This document shows positions 14,261 to 22,179 of a stretch of 53,342 nucleotides of DNA, piece after piece (within the stretch, counting starts at the first letter, position 1; each line of letters begins with the position of its first letter). The position numbers and the translations under genes were made by a program. Source of the DNA: Elusimicrobiota bacterium (GTDB taxonomy: Bacteria; Elusimicrobiota; Elusimicrobia; Elusimicrobiales; UBA9959); NCBI GenBank assembly GCA_016207645.1, contig JACQPH010000034.1, positions 1 to 53,342 of the forward strand, read 5' to 3'. The notes under the pieces were generated by a model, which did no database searches, was not told the DNA's origin, and was given only the letters and a program-made list of their open reading frames with translations.

Positions 14261-15508
14261 ATGACAACACTTGCAAAAACCGAAAAAAAGATCTCGGCTG
14301 GGGATTTTTACCGGCTGGACGAGCTCTTCCTCTCCGACGACGACAGGCTGGTGCGCGACGCGGTGCGCGAATTCGTAAAAAAAGAAGTGTTCCCCCATAT
14401 TTCCGGCTGGGACAGCGGCAAATCGGCCCCCTACGCCAACCACGAAGAGCTGGTCCGCGCCACGGCCAGGAAGTACGGCCAGCAGCTTTCCCTTTTCGGC
14501 GCTTCCATAGAGGGGATAGAGCCCTACCTGTCCCACCTGAACTTCACCCCTTTATCCCACACCTCGTACGGGGTGGCGATGCGAGAGATCGAGTACTGCG
14601 ACACCAGCCTGCGGTCGCTGGCCTCGGTACAAAGCTCGCTGTGCATGTTCGCTATTTTCCAGTTCGGGTCCGAGGAGCAGAAGAAAAAATGGCTGCCCGC
14701 GCTTTTTACCGGGGAGGCCCTGGCCTGCTTCGGCCTGACGGAGCCGCAGGGCGGCTCCGACCCCGGGAACATGCTGACCAAAGCGAAGAAAGTTTCCGGC
14801 GGCTGGGTGCTGGACGGGAACAAGGCCTGGATCACGAACGGCTTCGCCGACGTGGCCGTGGTCTGGGCCCGCACGGAAGAGGGGATCCGCGGGTTCCTGG
14901 TGGAGAAAGGGACGGCGGGATTCACCTACCGCAACGAGGAGAAATGGGCCCTGCGGGCCGGGGTGGCCTCCTCGCTTTCCTTCAGCGGCTGCGAGGTCCC
15001 CGACAGCGCCCTTATGCCCGGCACGGTGCAGAAGAAACCGCATGACCTGAAATGCCCGCTGCGCTGCCTCAGCGAGGCCCGCTACAGCATTATCTGGGGC
15101 GTGGTGGGCGCGGCCCGCGCCTGCGTGGACGAAACCCTCCGCTACTCCGGCGAAAGGAAGCTTTTCGGCAAGGCCCTGGCGTGCAAGCAGGAGACCCAGC
15201 GGCGGCTGGTGCTGATGCTGAACGATACGGAGAACGCGCAGCTGGTGGCGCTCCAGCTCGCGCGGCTGAAAGAGCGGAAGGCCCTCAGCCACGTCCATAT
15301 CTCCCTGGGCAAATACAACAACGTCAATAAAGCGCTTAACGTCGCGCAGACCGCCTGCGAGCTCCTTTCGGCGGACGTTTTCACTTTCGACGCTTTCCAT
15401 TCCGGCCGGCACATGAGGAACCTCAACGTGGTCAAGAAGTACGAGGGGACGCATGAGATACACCAGCTTATCGTCGGAAGGGAGATCACCGGCGAACAGG
15501 CGTTTTAA
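14261..15508 (+). CDS. glutaryl-CoA dehydrogenase-like acyl-CoA dehydrogenase
   Basis: 415 aa; the ATG at 14261 follows AAGGAG, whereas the ORF-track start at 14189 lies inside the thiolase gene. FAD acyl-CoA dehydrogenase with LTEPQGGSDPGNMLTKAKK and the C-terminal catalytic base in KYEGTHEIHQLIVGREITG, which is the glutaryl-CoA dehydrogenase signature (YEGTHxIH...GRxITG) rather than that of straight-chain enzymes. It would convert glutaryl-CoA to crotonyl-CoA and CO2, or to glutaconyl-CoA if non-decarboxylating, passing electrons to ETF. This is the known step linking benzoyl-CoA-derived pimelyl-CoA to crotonyl-CoA, so it ties the reductase operon to the crotonase/HAD/thiolase genes further on. 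Confidence 0.8.
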   Translation: MTTLAKTEKKISAGDFYRLDELFLSDDDRLVRDAVREFVKKEVFPHISGWDSGKSAPYANHEELVRATARKYGQQLSLFGASIEGIEPYLSHLNFTPLSHTSYGVAMREIEYCDTSLRSLASVQSSLCMFAIFQFGSEEQKKKWLPALFTGEALACFGLTEPQGGSDPGNMLTKAKKVSGGWVLDGNKAWITNGFADVAVVWARTEEGIRGFLVEKGTAGFTYRNEEKWALRAGVASSLSFSGCEVPDSALMPGTVQKKPHDLKCPLRCLSEARYSIIWGVVGAARACVDETLRYSGERKLFGKALACKQETQRRLVLMLNDTENAQLVALQLARLKERKALSHVHISLGKYNNVNKALNVAQTACELLSADVFTFDAFHSGRHMRNLNVVKKYEGTHEIHQLIVGREITGEQAF

Positions 15509-15515
15509 AGGCTCG

Positions 15516-15602
15516 TTAAGAAATATCGGCGTCTATATGGGCATGGATAGTTTGATATAGGTCCTTTGCCTCAGCAGACAGCTTCCCTTTTGGCGCTTGT
15601 TT
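15516..15602 (-). other. minus-strand coding-like remnant
   Basis: Between stop codons the minus strand reads QAPKGKLSAEAKDLYQTI and ends IDADIS. It has no start codon and fewer than 30 residues. It looks like the C-terminal piece of a lost gene at the left edge of the AT-rich island. Low confidence. Confidence 0.2.
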
Positions 15603-15617
15603 TTAACGAATTATAGT
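15590..15617 (+). promoter_or_regulatory. candidate promoter of the radical SAM island
   Basis: TTGGCG (15590-15595), 16 nt, TATAGT (15612-15617). The predicted start leaves about 135 nt of leader before the radical SAM gene, containing small hairpins such as CTCTA/TAGAG and CCGGA/TCCGG, so leader-mediated control is possible. The 250-nt spacer otherwise shows no intact gene. Confidence 0.4.
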
Positions 15618-15758
15618 GATAGGCTCTATATTTAGAGTAGAAGTGCCCTTGTAATCTGGGGGATCGGCCCCGGAGTATCCACGGCCGGACCTTAATCCGG
15701 TGTATCAGGGGAGAGCGAGAATTCCGCTTTCCTTTTTTTGCTGGAGTGAGGGGAAGTA

Positions 15759-16835
15759 ATGATTTCAGATTTTATTAAATTCAAACCTGCTAACCTTGTT
15801 TTTGTAAGCACATATAAATGTACGGCTGCCTGTAAGAATTGTTGTTTTACCTGTAGTCAAGACGCCACGCTCCCTTCCCTGCCTATCAACAGGATTTTGC
15901 ATTATCTTGAAGAGGGGACAACCGGCTTCCCATCCATTAAACTTGCCGTGTTCACCGGAGGAGAATGTTTTTTACTCGGCAAAGACCTTGTTAAGGCAAT
16001 AGCCGCGGCAAAAACACACGGGCTCCAGACAAGATGCGTCACTAATGGATATTGGGCAACCAGCAAGGAAACAGCCGTCAAAACCCTTTCAAAATTGCGG
16101 AGCGCCGGCCTTGATGAATTAAATTTCAGTACCGGGGATGAGCATCAGCGATACGTTCCATTTAACAGAATAATTTCCGGCGTAACCACAGCCTGTGAAA
16201 TCGGGATAAGAACGGTTCTTGTTATCGAAGGCGGGGCGGACTCAGGTTTTACGGTGCAGACATTTATCTCCACCCCGGAAATTGCTGAATTATTGAAGTC
16301 CCCGTTCTCCAAGAATTTAATAATAATGACAAATGTATGGATTGATTTTTCCAACAAAAGTATTAATGGGGAGCAGCAAAATGTGGCGTTGAACTTAAGC
16401 GAAGACACTGGCTGCAGTAATATCCTTGAGTCGGTGATAATTAGTCCCGATGAGCGCCTATTATCCTGCTGCGGACTTACTTTAAAAGATATTCCAGAAA
16501 TGGACATGGGGAAAATACAGGGAAAGGGGCTCAAAAAACTCTACGAAGAGCAAGCAAACGACTTTTTAAAACTCTGGCTTCGTGTCGAAGGGCCGCAGGG
16601 GATAATCGATAACATCTCAGACGATCCTTTGAACCATAAATTTAAACACCCCTGTGAGGCCTGCCTCGCCCTTTTCTCCTCGGATAAAATCCGGGAGAAG
16701 TTAATAGAGAATTATACCTCCAGAGTCCCGGATATTATGTTTAAATATAAGTTCAAGGGCCTTTTACAAAAAGCCCATGATCCGGCTTTCTTATGCAACA
16801 CCAATGGCGGCAGCCATATTTGCTACGGCATATAA
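15759..16835 (+). CDS. radical SAM protein with SPASM-like cysteine-rich C terminus
   Basis: 358 aa. The [4Fe-4S]/SAM motif is CTAACKNC at residues 21-28 (CX3CX2C), followed by extra cysteines CFTC; the SAM-amino GGE motif appears in AVFTGGECFLL. Later cysteines (DTGCSN, PDERLLSCCGL, HPCEACLALF and a C-terminal CNTNGGSHICYGI) suggest one or two auxiliary clusters as in SPASM/twitch enzymes that modify peptides or proteins. RBS GAGGGGAA lies before the ATG. The gene is AT-rich compared with flanking genes and is followed 18 nt later by a signal-peptide protein that may be its substrate. Other roles (anaerobic sulfatase-maturase-like, cofactor synthesis) cannot be excluded, but no such partner gene is nearby. 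Confidence 0.8.
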   Translation: MISDFIKFKPANLVFVSTYKCTAACKNCCFTCSQDATLPSLPINRILHYLEEGTTGFPSIKLAVFTGGECFLLGKDLVKAIAAAKTHGLQTRCVTNGYWATSKETAVKTLSKLRSAGLDELNFSTGDEHQRYVPFNRIISGVTTACEIGIRTVLVIEGGADSGFTVQTFISTPEIAELLKSPFSKNLIIMTNVWIDFSNKSINGEQQNVALNLSEDTGCSNILESVIISPDERLLSCCGLTLKDIPEMDMGKIQGKGLKKLYEEQANDFLKLWLRVEGPQGIIDNISDDPLNHKFKHPCEACLALFSSDKIREKLIENYTSRVPDIMFKYKFKGLLQKAHDPAFLCNTNGGSHICYGI

Positions 16836-16853
16836 ACAGGGTGGGACAGGAAA

Positions 16854-17849
16854 ATGACTAAATTACTGCTAACGGCGAAAAGAATGACCCTAAGTCTCTT
16901 CGCGTTCCTGCTCGGAAGCGAAAGTTTTGCGGGAGTAATAGAACTTCCATCTATCGATAATGAGCCGATAAACAAGCCTATCTTCCCAGGCAAGGTATTC
17001 CCGCAAAATCCCGAAGCTAAAAGGCAACTGATAAAACTACATCTGCCATACACCAGCATACCAAAGGAAACATGGGATTATGTCGCTGTCTTATGCAACC
17101 TTGCCGAAGATGTTTTTGTAAACCCGGAAATATCAAAGCACTTCGCGGAGAACCCGAAAAAATATCTACAAAGCATAGGACTTAAAGGTAACGAACTTAA
17201 CCCTGAAATGGTGGAGGTAAAGGTAATCCTTGCCATGGGAAATCAACGTGTTAGAGCCGCTGTTGTGGCACACCGCCCCGACTTATTCATTAAAGAACTT
17301 GAGGCTCTTGGCATGCTGGATAAGCTAACAACTATGCGATCCGCGATAGCTGAGAAATGCGTGAATGAGATGATGGTCAAAGAAATACGGGAACTTATCG
17401 GCAGAGATATCCCTATAACAATGATGGAAGATAAGCTTTTCCTCGTAACCGTGTCCGTTGTCGCCGCTTTAGTCGCAGTTATAGTTGGCGCAGTAGTATG
17501 GTCACAGGTAGGAGGAGCCTTTAATGTCGGCGTAGCGGTAAATGCCGCCGTAGAAGTAAATCTCGCAGTAGAACAGAATGTTACGCTAGAAACCAGAACG
17601 TACGTTTATGGAGAAGATGAGAAAGGACGAAGTGCCTCCAATCTCTCCCCGTTCATGCTGGCGCGCTTTCTCGGTGGTGAAAAATTCAGCGAAGAGTCCA
17701 CCCGCGCATACACAGATAAATTCGTTGAAGATATGGCTTCCACCATCGAGAATTTAAAAATATTAAAAGAACACAAAACTGTAATAGATGGAACACTATT
17801 AAGATCAATACTGCGGAAACAGATCCAGACGCATATATTGAAAGTTTAA
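16854..17849 (+). CDS. hypothetical secreted/membrane protein, candidate radical SAM substrate
   Basis: 331 aa, family not recognised. Visible layout: hydrophobic N-terminal signal-like segment (1-26, ending SESFAG); proline-rich stretch 28-55; helical region about 70-190 including CNLAEDVFVNPEISKHFAEN and PKKYLQSIGL, which resembles the helical leaders that guide modifying enzymes to precursors; one strong transmembrane helix 195-216; a short alternating segment NVGVAVNAAVEVNLAVEQNV (224-243); and a charged helical tail ending in ILRKQIQTHILKV. Position between a radical SAM gene and a PH-domain membrane gene, in one AT-rich block with short gaps, suggests a common function. The substrate idea is inference only; it could instead be a structural partner or immunity protein. 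Confidence 0.6.
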   Translation: MTKLLLTAKRMTLSLFAFLLGSESFAGVIELPSIDNEPINKPIFPGKVFPQNPEAKRQLIKLHLPYTSIPKETWDYVAVLCNLAEDVFVNPEISKHFAENPKKYLQSIGLKGNELNPEMVEVKVILAMGNQRVRAAVVAHRPDLFIKELEALGMLDKLTTMRSAIAEKCVNEMMVKEIRELIGRDIPITMMEDKLFLVTVSVVAALVAVIVGAVVWSQVGGAFNVGVAVNAAVEVNLAVEQNVTLETRTYVYGEDEKGRSASNLSPFMLARFLGGEKFSEESTRAYTDKFVEDMASTIENLKILKEHKTVIDGTLLRSILRKQIQTHILKV

Positions 17850-17866
17850 TTTTTCAAGGAGAACCC

Positions 17867-18424
17867 ATGAGCACGTTTTTCCAGGCGACACTTGATAGAC
17901 AAATAAAGATCAAGACCTGTGTCCTGGTTTTTGCCTGCATATTCCCGCTCCTTATTGTTTTAGGGGCAGCCTACTTTGTGATTGATGCCATGCGAGCGGG
18001 GCACTCCGTTCCCGCTTGGGCAATTCTTATATTCCTTGGTATTGTCATTAGCGTGGTCTTGCTGATAGCCGCGGCGATATACTTCACATATTTACTGTCT
18101 CCTGTCGGTTATGAAATACAGGCCAATGAACTTATTATCAAAAGAAAACTAAATTCGATAAATATACCTATCAATTCAATTAAGTCCGTGTCGGCATTAA
18201 ACACAGAAGAAATAGCAGGCTCTTTCCGTGTATTCGGGGTGGATGGCTTTTTCGGTAATTATGGAACTTTCCATAACAGTAAACTCGGCAAATATCGAAT
18301 GTATTCCACAAAGGACTCCGGCCTTGTATTGATATCCGCCGAAGAACAGTATATTTTAAGCCCTGATCAAAAAGATGATTTCATAAGTGCTATCACAGCT
18401 ATCCGGTTAAGCTTGAAACAATAG
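17867..18424 (+). CDS. membrane protein with bacterial PH domain
   Basis: 185 aa. Two transmembrane helices near residues 17-40 and 50-75 are followed by a cytoplasmic or exoplasmic beta-rich domain of the bacterial PH (PF10882-like) type: YEIQANELIIKRKLNSINIPINSIKSV, then FGVDGFFGNYGTFHNSKLGKYRMYST and a final helix DQKDDFISAITAI. AAGGAG precedes the start, 17 nt after the previous stop. Bacterial PH proteins of this kind are membrane-associated with unknown biochemical roles and often accompany peptide or stress systems. Third and last gene of the AT-rich cassette. Confidence 0.72.
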   Translation: MSTFFQATLDRQIKIKTCVLVFACIFPLLIVLGAAYFVIDAMRAGHSVPAWAILIFLGIVISVVLLIAAAIYFTYLLSPVGYEIQANELIIKRKLNSINIPINSIKSVSALNTEEIAGSFRVFGVDGFFGNYGTFHNSKLGKYRMYSTKDSGLVLISAEEQYILSPDQKDDFISAITAIRLSLKQ

Positions 18425-18432
18425 CGGTTCCC

Positions 18433-18479
18433 CTTGACAGCGCAACCTGCCTAACCCAGCTTGCGGAGCCGGTGTCAAG
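18433..18479. repeat. inverted repeat after the AT-rich cassette
   Basis: CTTGACA (18433-18439) and TGTCAAG (18473-18479) flank 33 nt just after the PH-domain gene. No T-tract follows. It might be a weak transcript-end hairpin or an island edge. The remaining spacer up to 18617 shows no gene apart from AGGAGG before the crotonase start. Confidence 0.35.
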
Positions 18480-18617
18480 ATGTGAATGGGTCGGCGGCTA
18501 CGGGTCGGCACATCCTCCGCCCAGGTTATCGAAGGCTGATGCAGACTTTTAGCCGGTGGCATCGCCTTACCAGAGTGGTTTCAGGCTTATGTTCGGACAG
18601 GATCCCAGGAGGCCCAG

Positions 18618-19403
18618 ATGAAATATCAGATCTTGAAGACCGCGGAAGCCGACGGCATACTGACCGTCACCCTCAGCAGGCCGAAAGCCCTGAACGCCCT
18701 CAACTCCCTTTTCTTCAGGGAAATGGACGACCTGCTCGCCTCCGCGGCCCGCAGGCCGGAGCTGAAGGCGCTGGTCGTCACCGGCGAAGGAAAAGCTTTC
18801 GTCGCCGGGGCCGACATAGCCGAGATGGCGGGCATGAACTCCGCCGAAGGCGAAGCCTTCTCCAAAGCCGGCCAGGCCACTTTCCGCGCTTTTGAAAATC
18901 TTGAGATACCGGTGATCGCCGCCGTGAACGGCTTCGCACTGGGCGGCGGCTGCGAACTCGCCATGGCCTGCGACATCAGGATAGCCAGCTCGGCCGCGAA
19001 ATTCGGCCAGCCCGAGGTCAGCCTCGGCCTGGTCCCCGGCTACGCCGGCACGCAGCGGCTCCCCCGCCTGGCAGGGCTCGGCAACGCCCTCTATATGCTG
19101 CTCAGCGGCGATATGATCACCGCCGAGGAGGCCCTGCGCATGGGCCTGGTGCAGAAAGTGGTCGAGCCCGACCAGCTCCTGCCCGAAACCCTGAAACTCG
19201 CGCAGAAAATAGCTTCCAAAGGCCCGAAAGCCGTCCGCAAAGCCAAGAAATTGGCCCGCGCCGGTTTAAACGAGGGCTTTGAAAAAGGCTCCGCCCTGGA
19301 AGCCGGAGAGTTCGGCGCCCTTTTCGGCAACGAGGGTACCGAAGGCATGAAGGCCTTCCTCGAAAAACGCAAGCCGGACTGGAAAATGGAGAAAGCGATA
19401 TGA
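18618..19403 (+). CDS. enoyl-CoA hydratase (crotonase)
   Basis: 261-aa crotonase-family protein with AGG AGG ribosome site. Oxyanion-hole and catalytic regions are complete: VVTGEGKAFVAGADIAEMAG, then AVNGFALGGGCELAMACD with the first catalytic Glu, and FGQPEVSLGLVPGYAGTQRLPRL with the second. Typical of short-chain enoyl-CoA hydratases that turn crotonyl-CoA into (S)-3-hydroxybutyryl-CoA. It overlaps the next gene (3-hydroxyacyl-CoA dehydrogenase) by ATGA, so both are made together. With the upstream glutaryl-CoA-dehydrogenase-like enzyme it supplies the next step for crotonyl-CoA. Confidence 0.9.
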   Translation: MKYQILKTAEADGILTVTLSRPKALNALNSLFFREMDDLLASAARRPELKALVVTGEGKAFVAGADIAEMAGMNSAEGEAFSKAGQATFRAFENLEIPVIAAVNGFALGGGCELAMACDIRIASSAAKFGQPEVSLGLVPGYAGTQRLPRLAGLGNALYMLLSGDMITAEEALRMGLVQKVVEPDQLLPETLKLAQKIASKGPKAVRKAKKLARAGLNEGFEKGSALEAGEFGALFGNEGTEGMKAFLEKRKPDWKMEKAI

Positions 19404-20779
19404 ACTACGCAGAAAGACTAGAGAACGTCACCGTGCTCGGAGCCTCCGGGAAAATGGGCAGCGGCATTCTGCTGCTGACCGCGATGGAGATGGCCGACCT
19501 CAGCCTGAAGCCGGAGAACAAGGACAGGCATTTCGTGCTCAACGCCCTGGACGTCTCCCACCAGGCGCTGGGCGGCCTGATGAAGTACCTGAAGGTCCAG
19601 GTGCAGAAAGCCGCGGAGAAGAAAATAGTGCAGTTGCGCAAGGTCTACGAGAGCCACGCCGACCTGATCGACAACAAAGACATAGTCGACCGCTACGTCT
19701 CCGACGTCTGCGCTTTGGTCCGGCCCACCACCACGCTTGAATCAGCCTACGGCTCCTCCCTCGTCTTCGAGGCCGTGATAGAGAACCCGGCGCTGAAGAT
19801 AAAGCTGTTCTCCCAGATCAACAAGAACAGCACGAAGGAACCCTGGTTCTTCACCAACACCTCCTCCATCCCGGTGCACGAGCTGGACGAGAAGGCCGGC
19901 CTGGGCGGCCGCCTGCTGGGCGTGCATTTCTACAATCCCCCCGCCATCCAGAAATTGGTGGAGCTGATCCGCGCCGCCTCCACGAAGGACGAGTTGGTGG
20001 AGTTCGCCCTAGCCTACGCCAAGAACCTGCGGAAGATCGTGGTCCCCTCCAACGACTTCGCCGGCTTCATCGGCAATGGCCATTTCATGCGCGACGCGCT
20101 GTACGGCATCTCCGAGGCGGAGCGCCTTTCCAAAGAGATGCCTTTCACGGAAGCCGTGTATACCGTGAACCGGGCCACGCAGGATTTCCTGCTCCGCCCG
20201 ATGGGCATTTTCCAACTGATCGACTATGTCGGCCTCGACGTCTGCCAGTACATCATGAGCGTTATGGCGGAGCGCTTGGGGACACCTAGCGGCAAGGTGT
20301 CCCCGGAAGTCCTGCACAGCCCGCTGCTGGACAGGCTGATAGCCGCCGGCGTCAAAGGCGGGCAGTTCTCCGACGGTTCGCAGAAGGACGGCTTCTTCAA
20401 GTACGAGAAGAACCGCCCCGCCGCCCTCTACGACCCGGAGACCAAGCAGTATGTCCCGGTCGCTTCTTTCCAGGCCGCCTGCGACGCGAAGATGGGGCCG
20501 CTCCCCGAGCCGGCGCTGAGCTGGAAGTCGATAATGAAGCATCCGAAGAAGGAAGCCGCCCTGGAGGAATTCTTCTCCAAGCTGGCTTCGATGGAAACCC
20601 CCGGCGCCGTGCTGGCCCGCCGCTACGGCGAGCGCTCCCTCGAGATCGGCCTGAAACTGGTCTCCGACAAAGTGGCCAACAGCGAGGAGGACGTGAACAC
20701 GGTCCTGCTTTCCGGTTTCTACCACGCCTACGGGCCTATCAACAAATACTTTAAGAAAGCAGCAAGGATCAAAGCATAA
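19400..20779 (+). CDS. 3-hydroxyacyl-CoA dehydrogenase
   Basis: 459 aa, ATGA-coupled to the crotonase. N-terminal NAD-binding segment VTVLGASGKMGSGILLLT (GxSxxxG-like instead of the usual GxGxxG), catalytic region with LLGVHFYNPPAIQKLVELI (active-site His and its flanking loop) and a C-terminal 3HCDH domain containing QLIDYVGLDVCQYIMSVM. It would oxidise 3-hydroxyacyl-CoA to 3-ketoacyl-CoA. It is longer than the ~285-aa short-chain enzymes because of an extra C-terminal portion (about 300-459). A 9-bp-arm palindrome (20278-20304) is embedded in the codons for GTPSGKVSP, suggesting a captured repeat in a surface loop. Confidence 0.82.
   Translation: MNYAERLENVTVLGASGKMGSGILLLTAMEMADLSLKPENKDRHFVLNALDVSHQALGGLMKYLKVQVQKAAEKKIVQLRKVYESHADLIDNKDIVDRYVSDVCALVRPTTTLESAYGSSLVFEAVIENPALKIKLFSQINKNSTKEPWFFTNTSSIPVHELDEKAGLGGRLLGVHFYNPPAIQKLVELIRAASTKDELVEFALAYAKNLRKIVVPSNDFAGFIGNGHFMRDALYGISEAERLSKEMPFTEAVYTVNRATQDFLLRPMGIFQLIDYVGLDVCQYIMSVMAERLGTPSGKVSPEVLHSPLLDRLIAAGVKGGQFSDGSQKDGFFKYEKNRPAALYDPETKQYVPVASFQAACDAKMGPLPEPALSWKSIMKHPKKEAALEEFFSKLASMETPGAVLARRYGERSLEIGLKLVSDKVANSEEDVNTVLLSGFYHAYGPINKYFKKAARIKA
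20278..20304. repeat. REP-like palindrome inside the dehydrogenase gene
   Basis: GGGGACACC (20278-20286), 9-nt loop, GGTGTCCCC (20296-20304); perfect arms and reading frame kept. The GGGGAC/GTCCCC ends match those of the palindrome at 49949-50008, pointing to a shared repeat family. Confidence 0.6.
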
Positions 20780-20840
20780 GGATTAAGTAAAGGGAGGCAG
20801 GGAATTAAAAACTTAATCCTTACTACTTAATCCTTAATCC
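20778..20840. repeat. inverted and direct TTAATCC repeat in an operon spacer
   Basis: AAGGATTAAGTA (20778-20789) pairs perfectly with TACTTAATCCTT (20824-20835). TTAATCC occurs three times in 20813-20840. The structure lies between the dehydrogenase stop and the thiolase ribosome site (GGAGAAGG), where it could affect translation or mRNA stability. Confidence 0.55.
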
Positions 20841-20853
20841 TGGAGAAGGTAAA

Positions 20854-22098
20854 ATGAAAAAACTCAGAAAACGCATCTTCATGGCGGCCGGCTATAACAC
20901 TATCGCCCTGGGCAGCGGGCGCAAGGAATTCAACCCCAAGAAACCCAGGCCCGGTCTCGAGGAATATATAAAGGAAGCGGGCCAGGGCACGCTTAAGCAG
21001 GTCGGCGGCGCGGCCAATATCGACGAGGGCGTCATCGGGAATTTCATGGCCTCCAAGTTCAACAACCAGGGCAACCTGGCCGGCCTGATCCCGTTCATCG
21101 ACGAAGGCCTCAGATGGAAGCCCAGCTGCCGCGTGGAAGGCGCCTGCTGCTCCGGAGGGCTGGCCCTGGTCACCGCGATAAAATCGGTCCTGGCCGAAAC
21201 CGCCGACGCGGTCCTGGCTATGGGCGTGGAAGTGCAGAACACCGTGAAAGCGGTCTACGGCGCGGATATCCTGGCCGGCGCGGGCTGGAGCAAGGAGCGC
21301 AAGGCGGGGCACGCCTATTTCTTCCCCGGGAAGTTCAGCGATAGGGCCGGCGAGTATTTCAAGCAGTGCGGCCTGGAGCGCAGCCGCAAGGCGATGGCGC
21401 GCTGGTACAGGAACGCCGTCGAGAACGCCAGGCTGGTCCCCACCGCGCAGGAACACCACAATAAGCAGGAAGACCTGGAAGCGGCCGCGCTGTGCAAGCC
21501 CAACCCGAAGTCTTTCGTGGATAATCTCACCGTTTACGACTGTTCCAAGGTCTCCGACGGCGCGGCGTCCATCGCCGTCCTGTCCGAAGAAGGCCTGAAA
21601 AAGGCCGGCATAGATAAAAAAGACGCCATAGAGGTAGTCGGTTTCGGCCAGGTAGAGGCGGACCTGACCAAGCCCCCCGCCGACCTGACCAGGCTCGACA
21701 CCACCGAGGAGGCCGTAAAACAGGCGCTGGCTTCCGCCGGTATAACCGCGGCCGACCTCGGCACCGTGGAATGCCACGACTGCTTCACCATCACCGGCAT
21801 CCTGTCGGTGGAAGCCATCGGCCTGGCGAAGCATTGCGAAGGCGCGGATTTCGTCAGCGCCGGGCACACGGCCAGGGGCGGCAGAATACCTTTCAATACC
21901 ACGGGCGGGCTGGTAGGCTGGGGCCACCCGACGGGGGCCAGCGGCGTGCGCCAGGCCGTCACGATCTGGGAACAGCTCACAGGTAAGGCCGGGAAATGGC
22001 AGATAGAGCTCCCCAAAGACCGCCCCTACGCTTTATCGATAAGCATGGGCGGCAATGACAGGACGGTAGTGGCGATAGTCTACCGCCGCGCGGCGTAG
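20854..22098 (+). CDS. thiolase-family protein (SCP2/archaeal-type thiolase)
   Basis: 414 aa. Cysteine nucleophile region CRVEGACCSGGLALVTAI, the catalytic histidine block ECHDCFTITGILSVEAIGL (HDCF in place of NEAF), and NTTGGLVGWGHPTGASGVRQ. These features are those of the SCP2-type/acetyl-CoA acyltransferase branch rather than FadA. The N terminus (IFMAAGYNTIALGSGRKEFNP) is also unlike FadA. Preceded by GGAGAAGG after the TTAATCC repeat; follows crotonase and dehydrogenase, so it completes a third beta-oxidation module. Direction and chain length are unknown; this branch includes both degradative thiolases and enzymes needing an OB-fold partner, which is not seen here. Confidence 0.78.
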   Translation: MKKLRKRIFMAAGYNTIALGSGRKEFNPKKPRPGLEEYIKEAGQGTLKQVGGAANIDEGVIGNFMASKFNNQGNLAGLIPFIDEGLRWKPSCRVEGACCSGGLALVTAIKSVLAETADAVLAMGVEVQNTVKAVYGADILAGAGWSKERKAGHAYFFPGKFSDRAGEYFKQCGLERSRKAMARWYRNAVENARLVPTAQEHHNKQEDLEAAALCKPNPKSFVDNLTVYDCSKVSDGAASIAVLSEEGLKKAGIDKKDAIEVVGFGQVEADLTKPPADLTRLDTTEEAVKQALASAGITAADLGTVECHDCFTITGILSVEAIGLAKHCEGADFVSAGHTARGGRIPFNTTGGLVGWGHPTGASGVRQAVTIWEQLTGKAGKWQIELPKDRPYALSISMGGNDRTVVAIVYRRAA

Positions 22099-22179
22099 AT
22101 TCTGCCGCCGGGGTTTGCATTGGTACGGGCCGGGAGCCGCACCCATAATCGTTCCTCATTTTTGACGGGAGTAAAACTT

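Noticed and set aside
18461-18895. 144-aa plus ORF before the crotonase gene
   Set aside because: Out-of-frame shadow running into the crotonase gene; Arg-rich product, no ribosome site.
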